DNA of 10,089 bases from Thermoplasmatota archaeon (GCA_023475455.1 JAMCVR010000247.1:1-10089), one strand, 5' to 3'; shown: positions 1 through 7,633, counted from the stretch's first letter. Translations and numbers: made by a program. The notes: generated by a model from the letters alone, not told the origin.

Positions 1-127
1 CGCAGGCGAGGCTCAGCACGCCGTTTTCCAGCAGCGCGACGCGGACGTGCCCCGCCAGCGCTGCGGGCAGGGAACGGTCGAGCGCCGCCTGGGTCTCGAG
101 CAGGACGTGGGCGCGCACGGCGAGACC
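1..127 (-). pseudogene. DUF721 (DciA-like) gene fragment, duplicated copy, cut by left window edge
   Basis: This stretch matches positions 533-659 base for base, an offset of 532. It therefore encodes, on the - strand, about residues 17-59 of the DUF721 protein whose complete gene lies at 276-707. It has no start codon: the match ends at 127, where the intact gene would continue to its ATG, and the next base differs (t at 128, g at 660). The fragment runs out of the window on the left. The geometry fits the right end of the first copy of a tandem duplication with a 532-bp unit, the second copy being 128-659. It is a dead fragment, either real or produced by assembly. Confidence 0.8.
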
Positions 128-232
128 TGCACCATGAAGGCAGTCACCACCGTCCGCCAGCCGCAGGCCGGGCTCTATACGCTGAAAACCTTCCTGATCA
201 GAAAGGACAGCGTGGAACTGGTCGCGGTCTAG
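128..232 (+). CDS. C-terminal tail of an unrecognised protein (partial)
   Basis: The frame ends at the TAG at 230-232, and its last 34 codons begin right after the duplication junction at 127/128. The end of the product reads TLKTFLIRKDSVELVAV, with alternating hydrophobic residues typical of a beta-strand C-terminus. An ATG at 134 is available but has no convincing ribosome-binding site. The upstream part of the open frame (47-127) is antisense DUF721 sequence and so not part of the original gene. I read this as the 3' end of a gene whose 5' part lies left of the first duplication copy. I do not recognise the family. In related bacteria cell-division or lipid A genes often lie on this side of secA, but this tail does not look like LpxC to me. 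Confidence 0.4.
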   Translation, partial: CTMKAVTTVRQPQAGLYTLKTFLIRKDSVELVAV

Positions 233-251
233 CGATCGTCGCCCGCTTGCC

Positions 252-275
252 ACGCCGCCCTCATTGCGGCGGCGT
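252..275. terminator. GC-rich hairpin between convergent genes
   Basis: The arms ACGCCGCC (252-259) and GGCGGCGT (268-275) pair perfectly around an 8-base loop. The hairpin sits between the + strand gene ending at 232 and the - strand DUF721 gene, whose stop codon begins right beside it at 278-276. This is the place for a shared bidirectional terminator. There is no T-run on either side, so intrinsic termination is uncertain. Confidence 0.35.
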
Positions 276-707
276 TCAGCCCCGGCCGTGGTGACGCAGC
301 AGCCGGCCGAGGGCCTCTTTCAGCGGCCCGTCCTCGATTTCCGCGTTCAGATGCGCCAGCCCGTCCAGCGCGGCGGGTGGCAATCCGGTCTTTTCGACCG
401 GGTGGACGTAGCGCGCCAGCAGTTCGGGGTTGACGCCGATGCGCAGGGACGTCGCGGCGACACCCCGTTTGCCCAGATTGTCGAGGAGCGCGCCGCTCTG
501 CTGGCGCAGGCGGCTGGCCACGGCGCCGCTGTCGCAGGCGAGGCTCAGCACGCCGTTTTCCAGCAGCGCGACGCGGACGTGCCCCGCCAGCGCTGCGGGC
601 AGGGAACGGTCGAGCGCCGCCTGGGTCTCGAGCAGGACGTGGGCGCGCACGGCGAGACCGTTCGGCAACTGGCGGGCGAGCAGGTCGGCGAGACTGGAAG
701 CGCTCAT
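276..707 (-). CDS. DUF721 domain protein, DciA-like
   Basis: A 143-residue protein. Its central part, with VALLENGVLSLACDSGAVA near residues 46-64 followed by an SRLRQQ helix, is the characteristic core of the DUF721 family. Members include DciA, which loads or assists the replicative helicase DnaB in bacteria lacking DnaC. The second half continues to an LRIGV strand (about residue 88-92), and the C-terminal tail is charged and helical. It is transcribed divergently from secA across a 91-bp spacer, a neighbourhood I recall from betaproteobacteria. The ATG at 707-705 is chosen because it gives the usual family N-terminus, though no clear Shine-Dalgarno precedes it. Most of the gene (up to 659) falls in duplication A. 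The DciA role is inferred from the family and was not shown for this protein. Confidence 0.75.
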   Translation of the reverse strand: MSASSLADLLARQLPNGLAVRAHVLLETQAALDRSLPAALAGHVRVALLENGVLSLACDSGAVASRLRQQSGALLDNLGKRGVAATSLRIGVNPELLARYVHPVEKTGLPPAALDGLAHLNAEIEDGPLKEALGRLLRHHGRG

Positions 708-721
708 GCGTGCGACACGAC

Positions 722-746
722 AGCGTCATGGGAAGCCCGTGACGCT
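722..746. promoter_or_regulatory. Dyad-symmetric element in the DUF721-secA divergent spacer
   Basis: Arms AGCGTCATGGG (722-732) and CCCGTGACGCT (736-746) pair over 11 positions (one T-G wobble) around the 3-base loop AAG. An AT-richer patch follows at 745-760. It lies between two divergent genes, 15 bases from the DUF721 start and 52 from the secA start. It could be an operator for either gene, a leader hairpin in the secA transcript, or the leftover terminator of a lost gene. There is no T-run directly after it. I could not assign -35/-10 boxes with confidence. Confidence 0.4.
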
Positions 747-798
747 ATGTTAAGATTCAACGGTTTACCGCGTCCCGCGGGCATATTTCGGATTCCCC

Positions 799-3700
799 AT
801 GCTGCAATCCCTGTTCAAGAAAGTCTTCGGCAGCCGCAACGAGCGGCTGGTCAAACAATACCTGCAAAAGGTGAAAGCGATCAACGCGCTGGAACCGGAG
901 ATGGAAAAATTGTCCGACGCCGAGCTCGCCGGCAGGACCGCGGAATTCAAATCGCGGCTGGAAAACGGCGAGACGCTCGACGCGCTGCTGCCTGAAGCCT
1001 TTGCCGTGGTGCGCGAAGCCTCCCGCCGGGTGCTCGGGATGCGCCATTTCGACGTGCAGATGGTCGGCGGCATGGTGTTGCACAACGGCAAGATCGCCGA
1101 GATGCGCACCGGCGAGGGCAAGACGCTGATGGCGACGCTGCCTGCCTATCTGAACGCGCTGGCCGGCAAGGGCGTGCACGTGGTGACGGTGAACGACTAC
1201 CTCGCCAGCCGCGACGCCGAATGGATGGGGCGGCTGTACGGCTTCCTCGGGTTGACCACCGGGGTCAACCTGTCGCAGATGCCGCACGACGCCAAGCAGG
1301 CCGCGTACGCCGCCGACATCACCTACGGCACCAACAACGAATACGGCTTCGACTACCTGCGCGACAACATGGTCTTCCAGGTGAGCGAGAAGGTGCAGCG
1401 CCCGCTGGCCTTCGGCATCATCGACGAAGTCGACTCCATCCTGATCGACGAGGCGCGCACCCCGCTGATCATCTCCGGCCAGTCGGAAGAAAACACCGCG
1501 CTGTACCAGCAGGTCAACCTGGTGCCGCCGCGCCTGACGCGGCAGAAGGACGAGGAATCCGAGGGCGACTACTCGGTCGACGAGAAATCGCGCCAGGTGC
1601 TGCTGTCCGAGGCGGGACACGAAAAGGTCGAGGCCATCCTCACCGAGATGGGCCTCCTGCAGCCCGGCGGCAGCCTGTATGACGCCTCCAACATCATGCT
1701 GATGCACCACGTGTACGCCGCGCTGCGCGCGCACGCGCTGTTCTTCAGGGACCAGCACTACGTGGTACAGCCGGGTCCGGATGGGCGGGGCGAGGTCGTC
1801 ATCGTCGACGAATTCACCGGCCGCCTGATGAGCGGGCGGCGCTGGTCGGAAGGTCTGCACCAGGCGGTGGAAGCCAAGGAAGGCGTGGCGATCCAGAAGG
1901 AAAACCAGACGCTCGCCTCGATCACCTTCCAGAACTATTTCCGCATGTACCAGAAGCTGTCGGGCATGACCGGCACGGCGGACACCGAAGCCTTCGAATT
2001 CCAGAGCATCTACGGCCTGGAAACCGTGGTCATCCCGACCCACCGGCCGATGATCCGCAAGGACGAGCACGATCAGGTCTACCGCACCGCAAAGGAACGC
2101 GACCAGGCGGTGATCAACGAGGTTCGCGCCTGTCACGAGCGCGGCCAGCCGGTACTGGTGGGCACCACCTCGATCGAAGCCAACGAACACCTCTCCGCCG
2201 AGCTTAAAAAAGCCGGGTTGCCGCACAACGTGCTGAACGCCAAGCAGCACGCGCGCGAGGCCGAGGTGATCGCTCAGGCGGGCCTGCCGGGCGCCATCAC
2301 CATCGCCACCAACATGGCGGGCCGCGGCACCGACATCGTGCTGGGCGGCAGCATCCAGAAGGAAATCGACGCGATCCGGCATGACGATACGCTTTCCGAC
2401 AGCGAGAAGGCCAGCCGCCTCGCCGCGCTCAAGGCCGACTGGCAGGTGCGCCACGACGCCGTGCTGGCGGCCGGCGGCCTGCACATCATCGGCACCGAAC
2501 GCCACGAATCGCGCCGCGTCGACAACCAGCTGCGCGGCCGTTCCGGACGCCAGGGCGACCCCGGCTCCAGCCGCTTTTTCCTGTCGCTGGAAGATCCGCT
2601 GCTGCGCATCTTCGCCTCCGACCGCGTCGCCGCCATCATGAACCGCCTGAAGATGCCCGAGGGCGACTACTCGGTCGACGAGAAATCGCGCCAGGTGCTG
2701 CTGTCCGAGGCGGGACACGAAAAGGTCGAGGCCATCCTCACCGAGATGGGCCTCCTGCAGCCCGGCGGCAGCCTGTATGACGCCTCCAACATCATGCTGA
2801 TGCACCACGTGTACGCCGCGCTGCGCGCGCACGCGCTGTTCTTCAGGGACCAGCACTACGTGGTACAGCCGGGTCCGGATGGGCGGGGCGAGGTCGTCAT
2901 CGTCGACGAATTCACCGGCCGCCTGATGAGCGGGCGGCGCTGGTCGGAAGGTCTGCACCAGGCGGTGGAAGCCAAGGAAGGCGTGGCGATCCAGAAGGAA
3001 AACCAGACGCTCGCCTCGATCACCTTCCAGAACTATTTCCGCATGTACCAGAAGCTGTCGGGCATGACCGGCACGGCGGACACCGAAGCCTTCGAATTCC
3101 AGAGCATCTACGGCCTGGAAACCGTGGTCATCCCGACCCACCGGCCGATGATCCGCAAGGACGAGCACGATCAGGTCTACCGCACCGCAAAGGAACGCGA
3201 CCAGGCGGTGATCAACGAGGTTCGCGCCTGTCACGAGCGCGGCCAGCCGGTACTGGTGGGCACCACCTCGATCGAAGCCAACGAACACCTCTCCGCCGAG
3301 CTTAAAAAAGCCGGGTTGCCGCACAACGTGCTGAACGCCAAGCAGCACGCGCGCGAGGCCGAGGTGATCGCTCAGGCGGGCCTGCCGGGCGCCATCACCA
3401 TCGCCACCAACATGGCGGGCCGCGGCACCGACATCGTGCTGGGCGGCAGCATCCAGAAGGAAATCGACGCGATCCGGCATGACGATACGCTTTCCGACAG
3501 CGAGAAGGCCAGCCGCCTCGCCGCGCTCAAGGCCGACTGGCAGGTGCGCCACGACGCCGTGCTGGCGGCCGGCGGCCTGCACATCATCGGCACCGAACGC
3601 CACGAATCGCGCCGCGTCGACAACCAGCTGCGCGGCCGTTCCGGACGCCAGGGCGACCCCGGCTCCAGCCGCTTTTTCCTGTCGCTGGAAGATCCGCTGC

Positions 3701-4623
3701 TGCGCATCTTCGCCTCCGACCGCGTCGCCGCCATCATGAACCGCCTGAAGATGCCCGAGGGCGAGGCGATCGAGCATCCGTGGGTGACGCGCGCGATCGA
3801 GAACGCGCAGCGCAAGGTCGAACAGCGCAACTTCGACATCCGCAAGCAGCTGCTGGAATACGACGACGTCTCCAACGACCAGCGCAAGGTCATCTACGAG
3901 CAGCGCAACGAAATCCTGGCGAGCGCCGACATCGGCGACACCATCCGCGCCATGCGCGACGACGTGCTGAATGAAACCATCGACCAGCACATCGCGCCGG
4001 GCAGCATGGACGAGCAGTGGGACGTGGCGGGCCTGGAAAAAACGCTGGCCGCGCAGTTCTCGCTCCATCTGCCGCTGCAGCAGTGGCTGGACGAAGACAA
4101 GGCGTTGAACGAGGAGGGGCTGCGCAGGAAGATCATGGAAGCCGCCGACGCGGCTTACCGGGAGAAGGAGGCGCTGGTCGGCGCCGAGGGCCTGCGCCAG
4201 TTCGAGCGCGCGGTGATGCTGCAAAGCCTCGACACCCACTGGCGCGAGCACCTGTCGGCGCTGGATCACCTGCGTCAGGGTATCCATCTGCGCGGTTACG
4301 CGCAGAAGCAGCCCAAGCAGGAATACAAGCGCGAGGCGTTCGAACTGTTCTCCGCCATGCTGACCGCGATCAAGACCGAGGTCACCCAGATCACCACCAC
4401 CGTGCAGATTCGCGCGCCCGAGGAGGTGCAGGCGGTCGAGCTGTACGAGGAACCGTCCCGCGTCGAATACCAGCATGCCGGCTACGACGAGGGGAAAGAC
4501 TTTGCCGAGGCCGCAGCCGCCGGGGCATCACCGGCCGATGCCTATCCCAAGGTCGGCCGCAACGATCCCTGCCCGTGCGGATCGGGCAAGAAATACAAGC
4601 ATTGCCACGGCAAGCTGAATTGA
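799..4623 (+). CDS. secA: Preprotein translocase ATPase SecA with a 366-residue internal tandem duplication
   Basis: SecA is the cytoplasmic ATPase that drives unfolded preproteins through SecYEG. The N-terminus ([16 protein letters not shown]), Walker A MRTGEGKT (102-109), DEVD box (209-212) and the [13 protein letters not shown] segment are standard. The helicase motif VI region [15 protein letters not shown] occurs twice (about 577-591 and 943-957), as does [10 protein letters not shown], because residues 255-620 are repeated as 621-986. The scaffold and wing domains follow, then the C-terminal zinc motif with C1258, C1260, C1269 and H1270, which binds SecB and phospholipids. Without the repeat the length is 908, normal for the family; as read it is 1274. 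The extra copy carries most of the preprotein cross-linking domain plus the second ATPase half but no Walker A. Function of the long form is doubtful, and secA is essential, so the single-copy form may be the true gene. No good Shine-Dalgarno precedes the ATG. Confidence 0.93.
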   Translation: MLQSLFKKVFGSRNERLVKQYLQKVKAINALEPEMEKLSDAELAGRTAEFKSRLENGETLDALLPEAFAVVREASRRVLGMRHFDVQMVGGMVLHNGKIAEMRTGEGKTLMATLPAYLNALAGKGVHVVTVNDYLASRDAEWMGRLYGFLGLTTGVNLSQMPHDAKQAAYAADITYGTNNEYGFDYLRDNMVFQVSEKVQRPLAFGIIDEVDSILIDEARTPLIISGQSEENTALYQQVNLVPPRLTRQKDEESEGDYSVDEKSRQVLLSEAGHEKVEAILTEMGLLQPGGSLYDASNIMLMHHVYAALRAHALFFRDQHYVVQPGPDGRGEVVIVDEFTGRLMSGRRWSEGLHQAVEAKEGVAIQKENQTLASITFQNYFRMYQKLSGMTGTADTEAFEFQSIYGLETVVIPTHRPMIRKDEHDQVYRTAKERDQAVINEVRACHERGQPVLVGTTSIEANEHLSAELKKAGLPHNVLNAKQHAREAEVIAQAGLPGAITIATNMAGRGTDIVLGGSIQKEIDAIRHDDTLSDSEKASRLAALKADWQVRHDAVLAAGGLHIIGTERHESRRVDNQLRGRSGRQGDPGSSRFFLSLEDPLLRIFASDRVAAIMNRLKMPEGDYSVDEKSRQVLLSEAGHEKVEAILTEMGLLQPGGSLYDASNIMLMHHVYAALRAHALFFRDQHYVVQPGPDGRGEVVIVDEFTGRLMSGRRWSEGLHQAVEAKEGVAIQKENQTLASITFQNYFRMYQKLSGMTGTADTEAFEFQSIYGLETVVIPTHRPMIRKDEHDQVYRTAKERDQAVINEVRACHERGQPVLVGTTSIEANEHLSAELKKAGLPHNVLNAKQHAREAEVIAQAGLPGAITIATNMAGRGTDIVLGGSIQKEIDAIRHDDTLSDSEKASRLAALKADWQVRHDAVLAAGGLHIIGTERHESRRVDNQLRGRSGRQGDPGSSRFFLSLEDPLLRIFASDRVAAIMNRLKMPEGEAIEHPWVTRAIENAQRKVEQRNFDIRKQLLEYDDVSNDQRKVIYEQRNEILASADIGDTIRAMRDDVLNETIDQHIAPGSMDEQWDVAGLEKTLAAQFSLHLPLQQWLDEDKALNEEGLRRKIMEAADAAYREKEALVGAEGLRQFERAVMLQSLDTHWREHLSALDHLRQGIHLRGYAQKQPKQEYKREAFELFSAMLTAIKTEVTQITTTVQIRAPEEVQAVELYEEPSRVEYQHAGYDEGKDFAEAAAAGASPADAYPKVGRNDPCPCGSGKKYKHCHGKLN
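1559..3764 (+). repeat. secA: Tandem duplication B inside secA, 1098-bp unit
   Basis: Positions 1559-2666 match 2657-3764 with no difference seen, an offset of 1098 bp (366 codons), so the frame is kept. The junction lies in the 10-base sequence CCGAGGGCGA, which also stands at the left end (1559-1568) and right end (3755-3764) of the duplicated region. That is the signature of a tandem duplication through a 10-bp microhomology. The bases just outside differ (t at 1558 against c at 2656, c at 2667 against g at 3765). The protein reads S-E-G-D at the first entry, P-E-G-D at the internal junction and P-E-G-E at the exit. Confidence 0.95.
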
Positions 4624-4635
4624 GGATCGAGGACC

Positions 4636-4863
4636 ATGCCTTACTACGTTTTCCGTCTTGGAATGTTCAAGGTGCTGGAAAAGCAGGGCGAGTGGGCGAG
4701 CTTCAAGGAAGCGAAGGCGCATACCAACGAACTGCGCAAGACGCTCGACCCAAAATCCGGCGACAAATACAAGATGGTCTTCGCCGAGAACGAGATCGCC
4801 GCGCAGGAGACGCTCACCGCCGAGCGCGAACTCGATAAGACCCTGTCCGGCGACGACTGGTAA
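4636..4863 (+). CDS. Small conserved hypothetical protein (75 aa)
   Basis: A 75-residue, soluble, charged protein starting MPYYVFRLGMFKVLEKQGEW. The pattern is a short YYV/YRV strand, a 'FKEAKAH...LR' helix and a 'KMVFAENEIAAQETL' strand-helix ending in acidic residues. It resembles a small uncharacterised protein widespread in beta- and gammaproteobacteria; this is from memory, with no database check. The start follows the secA stop by 12 bases. GAGGA sequences at 4622-4626 and 4629-4633 lie upstream, the first overlapping the secA stop codon at better spacing. Co-transcription with secA is therefore likely. No signal peptide, membrane segment or cysteine is present. Function unknown. Confidence 0.7.
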   Translation: MPYYVFRLGMFKVLEKQGEWASFKEAKAHTNELRKTLDPKSGDKYKMVFAENEIAAQETLTAERELDKTLSGDDW

Positions 4864-4908
4864 ACGGTTGGTTGTTTGGTTATTCGCCTGAAAGGGTGAG
4901 GGTGGCCG

Positions 4909-5355
4909 ATGGCCGAGTACAACGAAGACGCTTATAAGCTGGCCCGCAAGGCCTATATCGAACACGGCTGTCCGTTCGAGCGGGCCTTGCTGTCGCGTTG
5001 CGTGGGCTGCGACCGCTCGCGCAAGCTCAACCTGGCCGAGCGCGAGGCGATCGCCTGCGGCGACCCGGCGGTGCGCGAGCACTGCCTGACCTTTTATCAG
5101 GCGCTGCACGAGAACGCGCAGTTCGCGCTGAAGATCAATCCCGATGCGCCGTGGCCGTTCGGCAAGGAAATCCGCGCGCAGTGCGGCGGCGTACGTGGGC
5201 TGGCGGCGGCCATGGAGGGCGCGGCGGATGAAGCCGCCGACATCGCCGCCACCGTGTTGCAGGGCCGCGAACGCTTCGGTGGCTGCGATGCCTTCCCTTA
5301 TTCCGAAATCATGCGCGCCGTGGTGCGTTACGAACCGCGCAAGCGGCGCTCGTGA
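4909..5355 (+). CDS. Cysteine-rich hypothetical protein (148 aa), possible metal or Fe-S binding
   Basis: A 148-residue soluble protein with seven cysteines: C21, C31, C34, C50, C59, C92 and C126. The C31-V-G-C34 pair, with C21, C50 and C59 nearby, could form a zinc or iron-sulfur site. That is inference from spacing alone, and I do not recognise a named family. The middle is helical (LTFYQALHENAQFALK), followed by an alanine-rich helix and a basic C-terminus (RYEPRKRRS). The ATG at 4909 has GAGGG at 4898-4902, six bases before it. It lies 45 bases after the 75-residue gene on the same strand, so secA and the two small genes may form one transcript. Codons from L60 onward are repeated downstream in duplication C. 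Confidence 0.7.
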   Translation: MAEYNEDAYKLARKAYIEHGCPFERALLSRCVGCDRSRKLNLAEREAIACGDPAVREHCLTFYQALHENAQFALKINPDAPWPFGKEIRAQCGGVRGLAAAMEGAADEAADIAATVLQGRERFGGCDAFPYSEIMRAVVRYEPRKRRS

Positions 5356-5362
5356 TCGACAT

Positions 5363-5385
5363 GGCCGGGCCGCCGCGGCCCGGCC
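5363..5385. terminator. Strong GC hairpin after the cysteine-rich gene
   Basis: The 10-base arms GGCCGGGCCG (5363-5372) and CGGCCCGGCC (5376-5385) pair perfectly around a 3-base loop, seven bases after the stop codon at 5353-5355. No T-run follows directly, so it may act as a transcript-stabilising or weak termination hairpin. An identical copy lies 361 bases downstream (5724-5746) in the duplication. Confidence 0.45.
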
Positions 5386-5397
5386 TCGCCTGAATCC

Positions 5398-5429
5398 CGC
5401 GCCGTCAGACGGCGCGTCAACCCGATTTT
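5398..5429 (+). terminator. Candidate intrinsic terminator
   Basis: The arms CGCGCCGT (5398-5405) and ACGGCGCG (5409-5416) form an 8-bp stem with a 3-base loop. A TTTT run lies at 5426-5429, nine bases after the stem. It would end transcription of the secA and small-gene operon together with the hairpin just before it. The T-run is short and offset, so this is tentative. A second copy lies at 5759-5790. Confidence 0.4.
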
Positions 5430-5446
5430 GGCCGCGGCGCGTTCGC

Positions 5447-5716
5447 CTGACCTTTTATCAGGCGCTGCACGAGAACGCGCAGTTCGCGCTGAAGATCAAT
5501 CCCGATGCGCCGTGGCCGTTCGGCAAGGAAATCCGCGCGCAGTGCGGCGGCGTACGTGGGCTGGCGGCGGCCATGGAGGGCGCGGCGGATGAAGCCGCCG
5601 ACATCGCCGCCACCGTGTTGCAGGGCCGCGAACGCTTCGGTGGCTGCGATGCCTTCCCTTATTCCGAAATCATGCGCGCCGTGGTGCGTTACGAACCGCG
5701 CAAGCGGCGCTCGTGA
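5447..5716 (+). pseudogene. Duplicated C-terminal fragment of the cysteine-rich protein
   Basis: This is the second copy from duplication C. It encodes residues 60-148 of the protein at 4909-5355, with the same sequence and the same TGA stop. It lacks residues 1-59, including five of the seven cysteines, and has no start codon or ribosome-binding site of its own. It is a remnant or an assembly artefact. Confidence 0.85.
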
Positions 5717-5810
5717 TCGACATGGCCGGGCCGCCGCGGCCCGGCCTCGCCTGAATCCCGCGCCGTCAGACGGCGCGTCAACCCGATTTTGGCCGCGGCG
5801 CGTTCGCCGC

Positions 5811-6818
5811 GTGATTTGCGAGGTTCACCATTCCGCCACCCGCTCGCACATCCAGAAGGACGTGGTCTGGTCGCGCGACGCCGCCGCCCGCAGCCAGACG
5901 CAGGCGCGCATCGACGCCCTGCTGGCGAAACCGCTTTCCGCCGACGATGCGGTGCAGATCGCCCTTTTGAATAACCCCGGCCTGCAGGCAGCCTTCAACA
6001 CGCTGGGCATCGCCGAGGCCGACTGGGTGGCGGCGCAGCGCCTGCCGAACCCGGGCTTTTCCATCGGCCGGTTGACCCGGGGTTCCGAAGTGAAATGGGA
6101 ACGCAGCCTGCAACTCAATCTGGCGCGGCTCCTGACCATGCCGATGCGCGCCGACATCGAGCAGCGCCTGTTCGAGCAGACCCGGCGCGCGCTGGTGTTG
6201 GAGGTGCCGCGGCTGGCCGCCGACACGAGAAAGTCCTGGGTCGCCGCCGTGGCCGCCGGCCAGGCTGCGCAATACCAGCAGCAGGCAATGGACGCTGCCG
6301 AAGCCGGCGCCGAAGTCGCGCGCCGCATGGCGCAGGTGGGCAACTGGAGCAAGCTGAAGCAGGCCCGCGAGCAGGCGTTCTACGCCGATGCTGCGCTGGC
6401 GGTGGCGCGCGCCGGGCAGGTGAAGCTGCAAGCGCGCGAGCGCCTGGCCCGGCTGCCGGGGCTGCCCAATGCGGACACGCTGCAATTGCCCGACCTGCCC
6501 GCGTCCTTGCCGTGGTTGCCGGACGTCGAACAGCAGGCGATGGATTCGCGGATCGATCTGCAGATGACCCGGCTGCAGACCGAGGCGCTGGCGAAAAACC
6601 TGGGGCTGACCCGCGGCACCCGCTTCATCAACGTGCTGGAACTCGGCGTCATCAGCAACAGTTCGGTGGTGTCGCTGAAGCAGCGCATTTCCGAGGAAAA
6701 CCAGCTGCGCTACAACGGCATGCTGATCGGCGTGTTCGAACTGCTGGCCGACGCGCGTTCGCAGATCGCCTCGGTCAACGGCGTGTTCACCGTGACGGCG
6801 ATCCAGGCCGCGCCCTAG
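5811..6818 (+). CDS. TolC-family outer-membrane efflux protein, N-truncated and internally deleted (probable pseudogene)
   Basis: From the GTG at 5811 the frame gives 335 residues. Family features are LSADDAVQIALLNNPGLQAA (about 42-61), GIAEADWVAAQRLPNPGFS (about 66-84), the long helix ending AQVGNWSKLKQAREQAFYADAA (about 174-195) and the second-half hallmark RFINVLELG (about 271-279). Members form the outer-membrane channel of tripartite efflux systems; this subtype, as I recall it, often sits near copper or other metal resistance genes. Three parts look missing. There is no signal peptide or lipobox. The region after VLELG jumps within a few residues to VVSLKQRISEENQLRYNGML, where relatives have roughly 70 more residues, including a membrane strand. 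The C-terminus ends soon after ASVNG. No ribosome-binding site supports the GTG. The frame is also open upstream to 5505, but that part is duplicated DNA in another frame. Codons from 6353 onward recur in duplication D. Confidence 0.65.
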   Translation: MICEVHHSATRSHIQKDVVWSRDAAARSQTQARIDALLAKPLSADDAVQIALLNNPGLQAAFNTLGIAEADWVAAQRLPNPGFSIGRLTRGSEVKWERSLQLNLARLLTMPMRADIEQRLFEQTRRALVLEVPRLAADTRKSWVAAVAAGQAAQYQQQAMDAAEAGAEVARRMAQVGNWSKLKQAREQAFYADAALAVARAGQVKLQARERLARLPGLPNADTLQLPDLPASLPWLPDVEQQAMDSRIDLQMTRLQTEALAKNLGLTRGTRFINVLELGVISNSSVVSLKQRISEENQLRYNGMLIGVFELLADARSQIASVNGVFTVTAIQAAP

Positions 6819-6951
6819 CCGGCCCGGCCCAGGAATTTTCAATCTTCAGGGCACCGCCAGGGCAAAAAGGCGGCGTGTGCTAAATTTAAGCCGAGCGTCG
6901 GCAAGAGCGCGGCATGGGAGCAGTATTTTCTCGTTCGCACAGGAGATCATG

Positions 6952-7104
6952 ATGAAACGCGTTTCAATGTTGGCCCTTGCCCTTTGCATGGCGATGGGCG
7001 TCGCAGCGCCTGCCGCGGCCCAGATGCAGAGCCGTGACCCGATGCAGATGCAGGATGGCGAGCGCATCTATGGATCGGAACTGATGACGCCGCAGGAACG
7101 CTGA
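6952..7104 (+). pseudogene. Truncated first copy of the Met-rich exported protein gene
   Basis: It is identical to the start of the gene at 7699, including the upstream AGGAG and the tandem ATG codons. At the duplication junction, codon 50 (R of PQER) is followed directly by TGA at 7102-7104, giving a 50-residue product. That would be a signal peptide plus about 27 mature residues, without the helical core and the Met/Gly/Pro tail. It would be expressed like the full copy if the DNA is real, but is unlikely to be functional. Confidence 0.85.
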
Positions 7105-7565
7105 AGCAGGCCCGCGAGCAGGCGTTCTACGCCGATGCTGCGCTGGCGGTGGCGCGCGCCGGGCAGGTGAAGCTGCAAGCGCGCGAGCGCCTGGCCCGGC
7201 TGCCGGGGCTGCCCAATGCGGACACGCTGCAATTGCCCGACCTGCCCGCGTCCTTGCCGTGGTTGCCGGACGTCGAACAGCAGGCGATGGATTCGCGGAT
7301 CGATCTGCAGATGACCCGGCTGCAGACCGAGGCGCTGGCGAAAAACCTGGGGCTGACCCGCGGCACCCGCTTCATCAACGTGCTGGAACTCGGCGTCATC
7401 AGCAACAGTTCGGTGGTGTCGCTGAAGCAGCGCATTTCCGAGGAAAACCAGCTGCGCTACAACGGCATGCTGATCGGCGTGTTCGAACTGCTGGCCGACG
7501 CGCGTTCGCAGATCGCCTCGGTCAACGGCGTGTTCACCGTGACGGCGATCCAGGCCGCGCCCTAG
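7102..7565 (+). pseudogene. Duplicated C-terminal fragment of the TolC-family protein
   Basis: This second copy from duplication D repeats residues from about 182 (the LKQAREQAF helix) to the end of the TolC-family frame. It carries the same internal deletion after VLELG and the same shortened C-terminus, so those defects arose before or independently of the duplication. Start codons inside it (for example GTG at 7149) have no ribosome-binding site. It begins where the first Met-rich copy ends. Confidence 0.85.
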
Positions 7566-7624
7566 CCGGCCCGGCCCAGGAATTTTCAATCTTCAGGGCA
7601 CCGCCAGGGCAAAAAGGCGGCGTG

Positions 7625-7633
7625 TGCTAAATT
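7625..7633 (+). promoter_or_regulatory. Possible extended -10 promoter element for the Met-rich gene
   Basis: TGCTAAATT (7625-7633) has the TG-n-TAnnnT form of an extended -10 box and is the most AT-rich patch in the 130-bp spacer before the gene. No good -35 hexamer stands 17 bases upstream, and a small CCGCC/GGCGG hairpin lies there instead (7601-7620). The duplicate is at 6878-6886. Weak evidence. Confidence 0.25.

Larger units (their letters stand above)
1..659. repeat. Tandem duplication A, 532-bp spacing, first copy mostly outside window
   Basis: Positions 1-127 and 533-659 are identical and in the same orientation. If this is a perfect tandem duplication like the three further right, copy 1 runs from 405 bases left of the window to 127, and copy 2 is 128-659. 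The unit would then hold the end of an upstream + strand gene (to 232), the convergent intergenic region, and the DUF721 gene except its first 16 codons. Only the 127-bp match is seen. The rest of copy 1 is predicted and must match 128-532. Confidence 0.75.
5084..5808 (+). repeat. Tandem duplication C, 361-bp unit
   Basis: Positions 5084-5447 match 5445-5808 at an offset of 361 with no difference seen. The junction shares only GCC (5445-5447). Flanking bases differ (t at 5083 against c at 5444, t at 5448 against g at 5809). The unit holds the last 89 codons of the cysteine-rich gene, its stop and the intergenic hairpins. Because 361 is not a multiple of three and the junction lies in noncoding sequence, the second copy is a free-standing gene fragment and not a fusion. 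Confidence 0.95.

Noticed and set aside
47..232. 61-residue + strand frame as a complete small gene
   Set aside because: It crosses the duplication junction at 127/128. Its first half is antisense DUF721 sequence, so it is chimeric.
264..995. 243-residue + strand frame over the DUF721 gene and secA start
   Set aside because: It is antisense to DUF721 and overlaps the secA start out of frame, with arginine/glutamine-rich shadow composition.
1559..3764. Two adjacent secA paralogues or a SecA1/SecA2 pair
   Set aside because: The copies show no nucleotide difference, share one frame and one start, and the second lacks the N-terminal ATPase part, so this is an internal duplication and not two genes.
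757..4476. Very long open frame (1239 codons) on the - strand opposite secA
   Set aside because: It is a GC-driven mirror frame of secA with low-complexity wording, doubled because secA is doubled. The + strand protein has all SecA motifs, so this is a shadow.
5505..6818. 437-residue frame joining duplicated DNA to the TolC-like gene
   Set aside because: The first 100 or so codons are the cysteine-rich gene read in another frame plus hairpin sequence, with no TolC-like signal peptide. The TolC-like part begins only near 5811.
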